64,000 nt of DNA, taken from contig NZ_JACOPQ010000004.1 in NCBI RefSeq assembly GCF_014287675.1, forward strand, positions 248,001 to 312,000. Reading direction: 5' to 3'. The translations under genes and the position numbers were made by a program. The notes under the pieces were generated by a model. It ran no database searches, had not been told where the DNA came from, and saw only the letters and a list, made by a program, of their open reading frames with translations. Shown piece by piece: positions 1 through 8,343 of this stretch. How positions within the stretch are numbered: position 1 is the first letter of the stretch; every line of letters starts with the position of its first letter. The DNA comes from Lawsonibacter faecis (GTDB lineage Bacteria; Bacillota; Clostridia; Oscillospirales; Oscillospiraceae).

Positions 1-1
1 G

Positions 2-430
2 GCCCTCTACGGCATGAGTGAAAAGTTCGGCATGATGGCCCTGGCCTCCCGCCGCAACCAATATCTGGAGGGCGGCTACGGCATTGACTGCGCCCAGGAG
101 ACCGCCGCCGGGATAGACGACGCGGTGCGGGAGATTATCAGCGGCGCTTACGACAAGGCCATGAAAATCCTGATTGAAAACCGGGAGGATATGGACAGGG
201 TGGTGGCCTACCTCCTGGCCAAGGAGACCATTACCGGCGGGGAGATGACGGCCATCCTGGAGGGAACCGACCCCGCTCTGGCGGAGAATTACGGGGCCTC
301 GCCGGAGCCTCCCGCCCGCCGGGAGTCTCAGAGCCCCATCGCTCTGGCGGGAGATAAGCCCGCGGAGCCGCCCCAAACGGATATCCCGCCCGAGGGAAAG
401 CCGAAGGACGGCGGAGAGCTGCCCCACTGA
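2..430 (+). CDS. ftsH: FtsH ATP-dependent zinc metalloprotease, C-terminal fragment
   Basis: The window opens inside this gene; 142 codons remain. The visible part matches the end of the FtsH peptidase helical domain: YGMSEKFGMMAL, then QYLEGG, a helix with EIISGAYDKAMKILIENR, and ETITGGEM. The AAA+ domain and the HEXXH zinc site lie upstream, outside the window. FtsH is a membrane-anchored hexameric protease that removes misfolded membrane and short-lived regulatory proteins. The last 50 residues are a Pro/Glu/Lys-rich, probably disordered tail, as in many Firmicute FtsH proteins. A strong hairpin follows 12 bases after the stop. Confidence 0.9.
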   Translation, partial: ALYGMSEKFGMMALASRRNQYLEGGYGIDCAQETAAGIDDAVREIISGAYDKAMKILIENREDMDRVVAYLLAKETITGGEMTAILEGTDPALAENYGASPEPPARRESQSPIALAGDKPAEPPQTDIPPEGKPKDGGELPH

Positions 431-442
431 GTGAGCTTTGAA

Positions 443-472
443 GAGCGCCGGACCCCGCGGGGTCCGGCGCTC
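443..472 (+). terminator. GC-rich hairpin after ftsH
   Basis: Perfect 14-bp inverted repeat (443-456 with 459-472) with a 2-base loop, 12 bases after the ftsH stop. No U-run follows directly; a second perfect 14-bp hairpin starts at 477. It probably ends or protects the ftsH mRNA. Confidence 0.6.
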
Positions 473-668
473 AGCTTGTCAAAGAAGCCCTTTGGGGCTT
501 CTTTGACAGAAGGCTGCATGACGTCTGGGCTCGATTTATTTGGAAACAGTCGCCCCAGCCGTCATGAGAAGCGTTATTTTTGAGGTGCCTGCCCCCAGAA
601 ATGACGGATTTTAAATTTATTCCGTCGTCTGCGGACGACGCAGATCTGCGAGGCTTTCTCTGCGGAGG
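473..668 (+). repeat. Dispersed 3'-UTR repeat, copy A (interrupted)
   Basis: This stretch matches 55598-55711 read on the minus strand, apart from an 83-base interruption (a 77-base insert plus a repeated 6-mer). Shared blocks in order are: a hairpin beginning TGTCAAAGAAGCCC (477-490 pairs perfectly with 495-508), then AGAAGGCTGCATGACG, then a block from ATTCCGTCGTC to CTCTGCGGAGG. The region 431-761 otherwise holds no recognisable conserved gene. Both copies follow a gene's GC hairpin in the same orientation as that gene. The last block can be read as a short conserved peptide (601-684). Confidence 0.75.
524..600 (+). other. 77-bp insert in repeat copy A, flanked by ATGACG direct repeats
   Basis: Copy B has one ATGACG where copy A has two (518-523 and 601-606) with 77 extra bases between. 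The insert begins TCTGGG and ends CCCAGA plus one A, a 6-bp terminal inverted repeat. This is the form of a very small non-autonomous insertion with a 6-bp target duplication, though the repeats are short enough to arise by chance. Confidence 0.4.
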
Positions 669-684
669 TTTTTTGACACCCTGA
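601..684 (+). CDS. Possible 27-residue peptide encoded by repeat copy A
   Basis: ATG to TGA gives 27 residues containing IPSSADDADLRGFLCGG. Copy B encodes IPSSADDGTLRGLLCGG in the matching frame. Several differences between the copies are silent (TCT/TCC, GCG/GCC, GGT/GGG), which hints at selection on the protein. The ribosome site here is poor (GAGGTG about 16 bases upstream). In copy B the ATG is preceded by AGGAAGG at a 4-base spacing. It could equally be non-coding structured DNA. Confidence 0.3.
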   Translation: MTDFKFIPSSADDADLRGFLCGGFLTP

Positions 685-761
685 AGAGCGCCGCCCCCCG
701 GGGATGAAGTATTTGCATATCGGGACCGATGCTGATATGATGGGGAAAAGAGGTGCTTTGC

Positions 762-1103
762 ATGAAAAGAAGTTTCAGAGTATTTGCCCTGCTGCTGACC
801 TGTTCCCTGCTGTGTACCTTGCTCCCCGCCGCGAGAGCCGGGGCGGCGGCCCCGACACCGCCCTCCTGGTGCCGGCTGGAGGAGTACGTGGTGTTTGAAG
901 GGTCCGCAGCCTATGAGCAGGAAAACTGGGAGAAAATTCTTTTCCTTCGGGCGGACGCGGAGGCAGGCGGCGCCACACCCAAAAAAGACGGGGACGCGCA
1001 GAGCTTTGAAGCGCTCTCCGCGCTGCTCTCCGCGTTGGACGCCCTCTTCAAGAGCGATATGATTCCCGTCACCGCCGAGGCGCTGGCGAAAGAAATTTCA
1101 TAG
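762..1103 (+). CDS. Small secreted protein of unknown function
   Basis: 113 residues. ATG at 762 is chosen because GAGGTG lies 6 bases upstream; an in-frame GTG at 753 is the alternative. The N-terminus MKRSFR followed by a 17-residue hydrophobic stretch and ARAGAAA looks like a Sec signal peptide with an Ala-X-Ala cleavage site. No Cys lipobox is present. The mature part is acidic, about 85 residues, with no motif I recognise. It sits alone between the ftsH 3' region and recJ and is followed at once by a terminator, so it is probably monocistronic. Confidence 0.6.
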   Translation: MKRSFRVFALLLTCSLLCTLLPAARAGAAAPTPPSWCRLEEYVVFEGSAAYEQENWEKILFLRADAEAGGATPKKDGDAQSFEALSALLSALDALFKSDMIPVTAEALAKEIS

Positions 1104-1120
1104 ATGACCAATTACCCCGC

Positions 1121-1151
1121 GCCCCCGGCGGCCATAAAGGCCGCCGGGGGC
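1121..1151 (+). terminator. Rho-independent terminator
   Basis: GCCCCCGGCGGCC pairs perfectly with GGCCGCCGGGGGC across an ATAAA loop and is followed by ATATTTT. It closes the small secreted-protein gene. Confidence 0.85.
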
Positions 1152-1232
1152 ATATTTTACGGTAAAACCGCCGGGAGACAACCCCGGTTTTCCACCGCTA
1201 TTTCCCGCCCTGTGGATATTTCCCGAATGAAC

Positions 1233-1261
1233 TTGTATCTTCCCGCCCGCTTTGATATAAT
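1233..1261 (+). promoter_or_regulatory. Sigma-A-type promoter for recJ
   Basis: TTGTAT (1233-1238), a 17-base spacer, then TATAAT (1256-1261), 38 bases before the recJ start. Confidence 0.75.
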
Positions 1262-1298
1262 TAAGAGTAATTTTGTAATCGAATTCGGGGGCAAGCCC

Positions 1299-3365
1299 AT
1301 GAAATACAGACAATGGAATCTGCGCCCCGCCCACCCGGCGGCCCGGGCGGCCATGGAGGCCGTGGGAGTTCCGCCGCTGCCCGCGGCCGTTCTCTGCGCC
1401 CGCGGGCTGGACACGGTGGAGAAGGCCAGGGACTTCCTGGCCTCGGACGAGGGGCTTTTAAACGACCCGCTTCTTCTGCGGGATATGGAAGCCGCCGTGG
1501 CGCGCATCCGGGCCGCCATAGACGGCGGAGAGCACATCGCGGTCTATGGCGATTACGATGTGGACGGCATCACCTCCACCTGCCTGCTGACCGACTACCT
1601 CCGCTCCCTGGGGGCGGCCGTCACCCCCTACATCCCCGACCGGATGGAGGAGGGTTACGGCCTGGGCGCCGCCGCTGTGGAGAGTCTCCACGCCCAGGGT
1701 GTGAAGCTCATCATCACCGTGGACTGCGGCATCACCGCCGTGGAAGAGGCCGACCTGGCCGCCTTTTTGGGGGTGGACCTCATCATCACCGACCACCACG
1801 AGTGTAAATCCTCCCTCCCTGCCGCCGTTGCGGTGGTGGACCCCCACCGCCCGGACTGCCCCTACCCCTTCAAGTGTCTGGCCGGGGTGGGGGTGGCCCT
1901 CAAGCTGGCGCTGGCCATCGCCGGTCCAGCCGCCCAGAGCGCCCTGCTGCGCAAGTACGCCGACCTGGCCGCCGTGGGCACCGTGGCCGACGTGATGAGC
2001 GTGGTGGGGGAAAACCGCACCATCGTCCGCATGGGGCTCAGCGCCCTGGCCCACACGGAGCGGCCCGGCCTGAAGGCCCTCCTCCGCGAGGCGGGGCTGG
2101 ATGAGAAGCCTCTCACCTCGGTGTCCATCGGGTACACGCTGGCCCCCCGTATTAACGCCTCGGGCCGGATGGGCTGCGCCAGCCTGGCCGCGGAGCTCCT
2201 CCTCACCGCCGACAGCGTCCGGGGCGCCGAGCTTGCCCAGGAGCTGTGCGCGCTCAACCGGGAGCGGCAGGCCATCGAGCTGGGCATCTTTGAGGAGTGT
2301 GTGGACCTGGCCGACGCGCTCCCGCCGGAGGAGCGGCCCGCCCTGGTCCTGTCCAGCGAGGGCTGGCACCAGGGGGTGGTGGGCATCGTGGCCTCCCGCC
2401 TCACCGAAAAATACTCCTGCCCCGCCTTTATGATCTGCCTGCAGGACGGCCACGGCAAGGGATCCTGCCGGTCCTTCGGGGGCTTTAACCTCTTCGCTGC
2501 GCTGGAGGCCTGCTCCGATCTGCTGGAGGGTTTCGGCGGCCACGAGCTGGCGGCGGGCTTTACCATCCTGGAGAAACAAATACCGGCCTTCCGCGCCCGG
2601 ATGTGCGCCCTGGTCCGGGAGGCCACCGGCGGGGCGGAGATGGTCTCGGCCCTGGAGCTGGACGCGGAGATCGACGACCCCGGCCTCCTCACCCAGGAGG
2701 GAGTATGCTCCCTGGACCTGCTGGAGCCCTACGGCACCGGCAACCAGCGGCCCACCTTCCTGCTCTCCGGCTGCACCGTTGCCGCCCTGAGCGAGGTGGG
2801 GGGCGGCCGGCACCTGAAGCTCAAGGTGACCGCCAGGGGCAGGAGCTTTGACGCCATCTTCTTCTCCGCCACCGCGGCGGAGGCCGGGGTGGCGGTGGGG
2901 GATCGGGTGGACGTGGCCTTCTACCCCCAGATCAACGAGTACCGGGGCTGGCGGTCCGTCCAGCTCCAGGTGGCCGATCTGCGCAGCTCCCTCACCCGGG
3001 CCCAGGCCGAGCGGGCCCTCTACGAGAAATTCCGCCGCGGAGAGGAGCTGACGCCCCGGGAGGCCGCCGCCCTCACCCCCAGCCGGGAGGAGTTTGCCGG
3101 GCTGTGGCGGTACCTCAAGGGCCGCAGCGCCGCCGGCCGGGTGGAGGAGACCGCCCTGCGCCTCTCACGGAACGTGGCCCGGACCTACGGCCTGCGGGAG
3201 ACCTTCATGCGCACCATGGTCTGCCTGGAGGTCTTCGGCGAGCGGGGGCTCGTCCAGGTGGAGCGCACCACCGACCTGCTCCGCATCGATGTGAAGCAGG
3301 TGGACGGGAAGGTGGATCTGGAACAGTCGAGCATCATGATGAGACTGCGCAAATTAATTGAGTGA
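1299..3365 (+). CDS. recJ: Single-stranded-DNA-specific exonuclease RecJ
   Basis: 688 residues from ATG 1299; the open frame runs upstream to 1104, but the promoter at 1233-1261 and the family N-terminus (MKYRQWNLRPAHP) favour this start. RecJ digests single-stranded DNA 5' to 3' in recombination and repair. DHH phosphoesterase motifs are intact: YGDYDVDG near residue 85, VDCGIT, TDHHE near 165, INASGRMG, and the DHHA1 motif GGHELAAGF near 412. An OB-fold-like region and a Firmicute-type C-terminal extension follow. It is probably transcribed alone; relA/spoT starts 175 bases downstream with its own ribosome site. Confidence 0.95.
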   Translation: MKYRQWNLRPAHPAARAAMEAVGVPPLPAAVLCARGLDTVEKARDFLASDEGLLNDPLLLRDMEAAVARIRAAIDGGEHIAVYGDYDVDGITSTCLLTDYLRSLGAAVTPYIPDRMEEGYGLGAAAVESLHAQGVKLIITVDCGITAVEEADLAAFLGVDLIITDHHECKSSLPAAVAVVDPHRPDCPYPFKCLAGVGVALKLALAIAGPAAQSALLRKYADLAAVGTVADVMSVVGENRTIVRMGLSALAHTERPGLKALLREAGLDEKPLTSVSIGYTLAPRINASGRMGCASLAAELLLTADSVRGAELAQELCALNRERQAIELGIFEECVDLADALPPEERPALVLSSEGWHQGVVGIVASRLTEKYSCPAFMICLQDGHGKGSCRSFGGFNLFAALEACSDLLEGFGGHELAAGFTILEKQIPAFRARMCALVREATGGAEMVSALELDAEIDDPGLLTQEGVCSLDLLEPYGTGNQRPTFLLSGCTVAALSEVGGGRHLKLKVTARGRSFDAIFFSATAAEAGVAVGDRVDVAFYPQINEYRGWRSVQLQVADLRSSLTRAQAERALYEKFRRGEELTPREAAALTPSREEFAGLWRYLKGRSAAGRVEETALRLSRNVARTYGLRETFMRTMVCLEVFGERGLVQVERTTDLLRIDVKQVDGKVDLEQSSIMMRLRKLIE

Positions 3366-3539
3366 AAAATGAAACGTGATCAATGAAAAAGCAGGGTGGG
3401 CCGAGTAGGACTGCTTGTTTTGGGACAATTTATAAAATATGCCAATCTGTGCAGATGAGTTGTGCAAGCTATGGCCGGCACTGCATCGCTTCACCTGTTT
3501 CCTCTGCTTTTTCACTTTTCACTTTCCGGAGGTGACCGA

Positions 3540-5759
3540 ATGGACCCCATTTTGGAGCGCTACCAGGCGCTGGAGGATAAAATAAAGGCCTATAACCCAA
3601 CCCTTGACACCAAGCGGCTGTTTGACGCGTTTACCTACGCCGATAACGCCCACTCTTCCCAGCTGCGCAAGGACGGGTCCCCCTATATCACCCACCCCCT
3701 GGCGGTGGCGGAGATCGTGGCGGACCTGGAGCTGGACACCGACTCCATCATCGCCTCCATGCTCCACGACACCATTGAGGACACCGGCGCCACCCACGAG
3801 GAGATCGCCAAGCTCTTCGGGCACACGGTGGCCGACCTGGTGGAGGGCGTCACCAAGCTGACCCGGGTGCAGTATACCTCCAAGGAAGAGGAGCAGATGG
3901 AGAACCTGCGCAAGATGCTCATGGCTATGGCCAAGGACATCCGGGTCATTCTCATCAAAATCTGCGACCGGCTGCATAATATGCGCACCATGGAGTACCA
4001 GTCCCCCAGGAAGCAGAAGGAAAAAGCCCTGGAGACCATGGAGATCTACGCCCCCATCGCCCACCGCTTAGGTATGCAGAAAATCAAGTGGGAGCTGGAG
4101 GACACCTCCCTGAAGTACCTGGACCCCATCGGCTACCAGGAGATCGCCGACGAGCTCTCCGCCCGCAGCAGCGCCCATGAGGAGTTTCTCGCCGCCATCC
4201 AGAAGAAGATCACCGACCGGCTGGACGAGGAGGGCATTAAATGCACCGTCTACGGCCGGGTGAAGCATATCTACTCCATCTACCGCAAGATGTACGCCCA
4301 GAACAAGACCCTGGACGAGATTTTCGACCTCTACGCCTTCCGGGTCATTGTAGACGACATCCCCGAATGCTATAACGTTCTGGGCTGTATCCACGACCTC
4401 TTCAAGCCGGTCCTGGGCCGCTTCAAGGACTATATCGGCACACCGAAGCCCAATATGTACCAGTCCCTCCACACCACCGTCATCGGCCGGGAGGGAATTC
4501 CCTTCGAGGTGCAGATCCGCACCTGGGAGATGCACCACACCGCCGAGTACGGCATTGCCGCCCACTGGAAGTACAAGCAGGGCATGGCTAACGCCCAGCT
4601 GGGCACCGAGGAGAATTTCGAGTGGGTGCGCAAGCTGCTGGAGAACCAGCAGGACGCCGATGCGGAGGAGTTCGTGCGCACCCTCAAGGTGGACATGTTT
4701 GCCGATGAGGTCTTCGTCTTCACCCCCCGGGGGGACGTCATCAACCTCCCCGCCGCCTCAACCCCCATCGACTTCGCCTACAACATCCACTCCGCCGTCG
4801 GGAACCACATGACAGGCGCCAAGGTAAACGGCCGGATGGTCCCCTTCGAGACCACACTTAAAAATGGCGACATCGTGGAGGTCATCACCTCCAAGTCCGC
4901 ACACGGCCCCAGCCGGGACTGGATGAACATCTGCAAATCCAACGAGGCCCGCAACAAAATCCGCCAGTGGTTCAAGAAGGAGCGCCGGGAGGAGAACATC
5001 GCCACCGGCCGGGCCTCCTTTGAGTCCGAGCTGAAGCGCCAGAGCCTCACCATGGCCCAGATTACGGCCGAGGACGCCCTCCCCTCCATTCTGAAGAAGG
5101 TCCGCATGAACTCCCTGGACGAGCTGTACGCCGCCATCGGGTACGGCGGCATGACCGCCGCCAAGGCGGTGGTCCGGGTGAAGGACGAGCTGCTGCGCCT
5201 GGGCCGGGTGAAGGAGGAGAAGGCCGCCGCGGAGCGGGCCCTCCAGAGCGAGGTGGTCTTTCCCGCCACATCCCTCCCCGTGGACAAATCCCCCAGGAAG
5301 TCGGAGAGCGGCATTGTGGTGGAGGGCCTTGACAACTGCCTCGTGAAGTTCGCCAAGTGCTGTACCCCCGTGCCCGGAGACCCGGTGGTGGGCTTTATCA
5401 CCCGGGGCTTCGGCGTGTCCGTCCACCGCTGTGACTGCCCCAACGCCGCACCGGAGAAGCGCCGCCCCGAGGAGGCCGGCCGCTGGGTCAACGTGGCCTG
5501 GGTGGGCAGCGAGCAGAGCAGCTACCAGACCAGTCTGGAGATCTCCGCCAAGGACCGGGACGGCCTGGCCATGGACGTGACCATGGCCCTCTCCACCGTG
5601 AAGGTGAAGGTGGACTCCTTCGCCGCCAAGGCCATGCCCGACGGGTACGCCTCGGTCTCCATCGTGCTCCAGGTCAGGGACCGCGATGAGCTGACCAACG
5701 TCATCAACAAGCTGGGACAGATCTCGGGGGTCTATCAGGTGAAACGGGCCGCGGGGTAG
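3540..5759 (+). CDS. Bifunctional (p)ppGpp synthetase/hydrolase, RelA/SpoT family
   Basis: 739 residues from ATG 3540, with GGAGGTG six bases upstream. It makes and breaks the alarmone (p)ppGpp. Domains in order: HD hydrolase (HSSQLRKDGSPYITHP, then LHDTIED near residue 75), synthetase (TPKPNMYQSLHTTV), TGS (VFVFTPRGDVINLPA near 387), a Cys-rich motif (AKCCTPVPGD with HRCDC, near 605), and a C-terminal ACT domain. The synthetase signature reads RFKD near 293, the charge pattern of bifunctional long RSH enzymes rather than the acidic version of synthetase-only RelA. The HD motif is intact, so both activities are expected. In Firmicutes it is often annotated relA, rel or spoT. Confidence 0.95.
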   Translation: MDPILERYQALEDKIKAYNPTLDTKRLFDAFTYADNAHSSQLRKDGSPYITHPLAVAEIVADLELDTDSIIASMLHDTIEDTGATHEEIAKLFGHTVADLVEGVTKLTRVQYTSKEEEQMENLRKMLMAMAKDIRVILIKICDRLHNMRTMEYQSPRKQKEKALETMEIYAPIAHRLGMQKIKWELEDTSLKYLDPIGYQEIADELSARSSAHEEFLAAIQKKITDRLDEEGIKCTVYGRVKHIYSIYRKMYAQNKTLDEIFDLYAFRVIVDDIPECYNVLGCIHDLFKPVLGRFKDYIGTPKPNMYQSLHTTVIGREGIPFEVQIRTWEMHHTAEYGIAAHWKYKQGMANAQLGTEENFEWVRKLLENQQDADAEEFVRTLKVDMFADEVFVFTPRGDVINLPAASTPIDFAYNIHSAVGNHMTGAKVNGRMVPFETTLKNGDIVEVITSKSAHGPSRDWMNICKSNEARNKIRQWFKKERREENIATGRASFESELKRQSLTMAQITAEDALPSILKKVRMNSLDELYAAIGYGGMTAAKAVVRVKDELLRLGRVKEEKAAAERALQSEVVFPATSLPVDKSPRKSESGIVVEGLDNCLVKFAKCCTPVPGDPVVGFITRGFGVSVHRCDCPNAAPEKRRPEEAGRWVNVAWVGSEQSSYQTSLEISAKDRDGLAMDVTMALSTVKVKVDSFAAKAMPDGYASVSIVLQVRDRDELTNVINKLGQISGVYQVKRAAG

Positions 5760-5846
5760 CGGGTACCAAGAATGAGAAAGAAAAAATTAAGGATGGGCGG
5801 CTGCCGCCGGCCAGGTCCTTTTTCAAACTGTTAAGGAGAATGAAAT

Positions 5847-6053
5847 ATGGCTAGAATAGAAATAGCCAATTTTGAGAGCACGCTTTCCCAAGTTTTTCAC
5901 GGCGGGGAGCGCCTCTGCCGGGAGCTGCGCCTGACCGATGAGGAGGCCGGCTACCTCCGCCGGGCCTACCCCCATGCCTGTATCAAGCCTCTGTCCGGCC
6001 CCGTGGGAGGAAAGGCGTGGTATCAGGTCCAGTTGGCCTCTGCCACCGCCTGA
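5847..6053 (+). CDS. Conserved-looking small protein of unknown function
   Basis: 68 residues, MARIEIANFESTLSQVF to QLASATA. AAGGAG lies 8 bases before the ATG, so translation is credible. No signal peptide, membrane segment or metal-ligand cluster is visible. The composition is that of a soluble cytosolic protein. It starts 87 bases after relA/spoT and ends 46 bases before the D-aspartate ligase gene in the same direction, so it may be cotranscribed with either. I do not recognise the family. Confidence 0.55.
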   Translation: MARIEIANFESTLSQVFHGGERLCRELRLTDEEAGYLRRAYPHACIKPLSGPVGGKAWYQVQLASATA

Positions 6054-6099
6054 CCCTGAATTCCTCGATTTTTTCTATGATTGAAAAGGAGCCTTACTC

Positions 6100-7311
6100 A
6101 TGTCCGAACTGCCCTTTGTCCCCCTGCTGCTGGGGGCGGATATCAACGTATACAGCATGGCCCGGGCCTTTCACGAGCAGTACGGCTTGAAAACCGTGGC
6201 CTACGGCATGTACCCCTCAGGTCCCTGCTTCGGCAGCGGCATCATCGACTACCGGGTGTGTGACAGGAACGACGCGCCCGAGGTGGTGCTCAGGAACGTG
6301 TCCGCCGTAGCCGCCGAGTTCCCGGACAAGAAGGTCATCGTTCTGGGCTGCGGAGACAATTACCTCACCGCCATCGCGGAGAATCTGTCAAAATTCCCCG
6401 CCAACGTGGTTGCCCCTTACATCGGCCTGAACCTCATGGAGAAGCTCATCCACAAGGAGCACTTCTATGAGCTGTGCGACCAGTACGGCATCGACCACCC
6501 CGCCACCTACGTCTACCACAAGGGCCAGGGCCATGACTTCGTTCTGCCCTTCGCCGGCCCCTTTGTGGTCAAGCCCGCCGAGTCCGCCACCTACTGGGAC
6601 CACCCGTTTGACACCCAGAAGAAGGCCTACGTCCTTCAGACCCGGGAGGAGGTGGACCGCGTCATCGACGATATCTACGACCACGGCTATGAGGACTCCC
6701 TCATCATCCAGGACTTCATCCCCGGGGACGACGCCTATATGAGGGTGGTCACCAACTACTCGGGAGAGGACGGGAAGGTCCGCCTCATGTGTGTGGGCCA
6801 CGTTCTGCTGGAGGAGCACACCCGCCACGGCATCGGAAACCACGCCGTCATCATCACGGAGGACGAGCCTGAGCTGTGCGGGAAGCTCCGTGCCTTCCTG
6901 GAGGACATCAAATTTACCGGCTTTTCCAATTTCGACGTGAAATACGACCAGCGGGACGGTAAATTTAAGGTGTTCGAGATCAACTGCCGCCAGGGACGCA
7001 GCAATTACTACGTCACCGGCGCGGGCCACAACCTGGCCAAATACCTGGTGGAGGACCGCATCTACCACAAGCCCTCCGCCCTCACCGTGACCAAGAACCG
7101 CCACCTGTGGCGGGTGATTCCCCTCAAGGTGGCGTACGACTACATTCCCTCCAGGTACCACGGCGAGATGAAGGCCCTCATCAGCGCGGGCGCGTGGGTC
7201 AACCCCCTCTTCTATCCGCCGGACAGGAGCCTTGTCCACAAGCTGCGCATCCTCAAGGACCAGTGGCGGTACAAAGAGCGGTACGCCAGCTCTGGACCGA
7301 AGGCGAACTAG
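6100..7311 (+). CDS. ATP-grasp ligase, probable D-aspartate ligase for peptidoglycan
   Basis: 403 residues; AAGGAG is nine bases before ATG. The fold is ATP-grasp: an N-terminal pre-ATP-grasp domain (FVPLLLGADINVYSMARAF), the ATP-binding segment (FVVKPAES near 157, then IIQDFIPGDDAYMR), and the metal-binding end (FEINCRQGRSNYY near 295). The start, IIQDFIPGDD and EINxRQGRS segments resemble what I recall of the Enterococcus faecium D-aspartate ligase (Aslfm), which adds D-Asp to the side chain of L-Lys in the peptidoglycan precursor. The next genes, an Asp/Glu racemase and a lysine-type MurE, fit this job. Other carboxylate-amine ligase roles cannot be excluded. Confidence 0.75.
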   Translation: MSELPFVPLLLGADINVYSMARAFHEQYGLKTVAYGMYPSGPCFGSGIIDYRVCDRNDAPEVVLRNVSAVAAEFPDKKVIVLGCGDNYLTAIAENLSKFPANVVAPYIGLNLMEKLIHKEHFYELCDQYGIDHPATYVYHKGQGHDFVLPFAGPFVVKPAESATYWDHPFDTQKKAYVLQTREEVDRVIDDIYDHGYEDSLIIQDFIPGDDAYMRVVTNYSGEDGKVRLMCVGHVLLEEHTRHGIGNHAVIITEDEPELCGKLRAFLEDIKFTGFSNFDVKYDQRDGKFKVFEINCRQGRSNYYVTGAGHNLAKYLVEDRIYHKPSALTVTKNRHLWRVIPLKVAYDYIPSRYHGEMKALISAGAWVNPLFYPPDRSLVHKLRILKDQWRYKERYASSGPKAN

Positions 7312-7455
7312 GAGGGCAAAATTGAAAAGCATTGACCGGGATTGTTGCCACGGCCTATGAAGTCGGAGTTCCTTTTTAGAACCCCTGATTTTCAGGGACA
7401 TCCTCCGGGTCGGTGCCGGGATTTCGCTTTTTATTTTACGCGCAAGAGGTTTATT

Positions 7456-8163
7456 ATGAACGAAGCAAAGCTCGGAATCCTGGGCGGCATGGGTCCCCAG
7501 GCCACCCAGGATTTTTACCAGCGCATACTGGATCGGACCGACGCCTCCTGCGACCAGGAGCATCTGCCGGCCTTTATTTTGAGCGACACCCGCATGCCCG
7601 ACCGCACCGCCGCCATTCTCGGCGGCGACGCCGAGGGGTGCCGCCGGCGGCTGCTCAGCGACGCCAGGACCCTGGAGCGCGTGGGCTGCACCGCCATCGC
7701 CATCCCCTGCAATACCTCCCATTTCTTCGCCGACGATCTCCAGAAGGAGCTGCGGATTCCCATTATCCATATGGTGCGGGAGACGGTGAATACCCTCGCC
7801 GAAGATCCCGATATCCGCAAGGTTGGGATTCTGGCCACCGACGGCACTGTCCGCGCCGGAGTGTACCAGAAGGAGTGCGAGGCCCAGGGCCTCAGAGCGG
7901 TCTCCCCTCCCCCGGAGATTCAATACCTGGTCATGTCCATCATCTACGACGAGATCAAGAAGGGCGAAAAGGGTTCCCGGGAAAAATTCGCTGCCATTGA
8001 CCGCTGGCTGAGGGACGCGGCCTGCGACGCGGCCATCCTGGGCTGTACGGAACTGTCCGTCTACCGCACCTTCCACGGCCTGCCGGAGTTCTACGTGGAC
8101 GCCATGGACATTCTGGCCGAGCGCTGTATCACATACTGCGGCTACCGGCTGAGGATGGTATAA
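7456..8163 (+). CDS. Aspartate/glutamate racemase family protein, probable aspartate racemase
   Basis: 235 residues from ATG 7456, with AGAGGT five bases upstream. The family racemises amino acids without PLP using two cysteines. Both are present: CNTSHFF near residue 84 and GCTEL near 196. The N-terminus GILGGMGPQAT is the typical substrate loop of the aspartate racemase (RacD/YgeA) branch, not glutamate racemase MurI. It lies 145 bases after the candidate D-aspartate ligase and 180 before murE, so it most likely supplies D-Asp for the cell-wall cross-bridge. The exact substrate is inferred from context. Confidence 0.8.
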   Translation: MNEAKLGILGGMGPQATQDFYQRILDRTDASCDQEHLPAFILSDTRMPDRTAAILGGDAEGCRRRLLSDARTLERVGCTAIAIPCNTSHFFADDLQKELRIPIIHMVRETVNTLAEDPDIRKVGILATDGTVRAGVYQKECEAQGLRAVSPPPEIQYLVMSIIYDEIKKGEKGSREKFAAIDRWLRDAACDAAILGCTELSVYRTFHGLPEFYVDAMDILAERCITYCGYRLRMV

Positions 8164-8343
8164 GGCGGCCGCTATGTGCTGCACAGGGCGAGGGCTGAAA
8201 CGCGATTAGCTCCAGACTTTCGGGGCGACAGGGCTGCCGACCCCCGGTCCGCTCTGCTGACAACCCCTTCATAAGGCGGCCCCTGAATGTTACCGCCCAC
8301 ACCGGCTGATTCCAGATTCCTAATTACCTTTCCGGAGGTGCCT

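Noticed and set aside
1104..1298. Upstream in-frame extension of recJ
   Set aside because: A good promoter (1233-1261) lies inside it and the family N-terminus begins at 1299; the first part overlaps the preceding terminator.
5763..5830. Possible terminator after relA/spoT (GGCGGC-TGCCGCC with later TTTTT)
   Set aside because: Stem is short and the T-run is 10 bases away; too weak to list as a feature.
6388..8184. 598-codon open frame on the minus strand
   Set aside because: Antisense to two well-defined genes (ATP-grasp ligase, racemase); low-complexity Gly/Val/His/Asp composition is the mirror of GC-rich codon bias.
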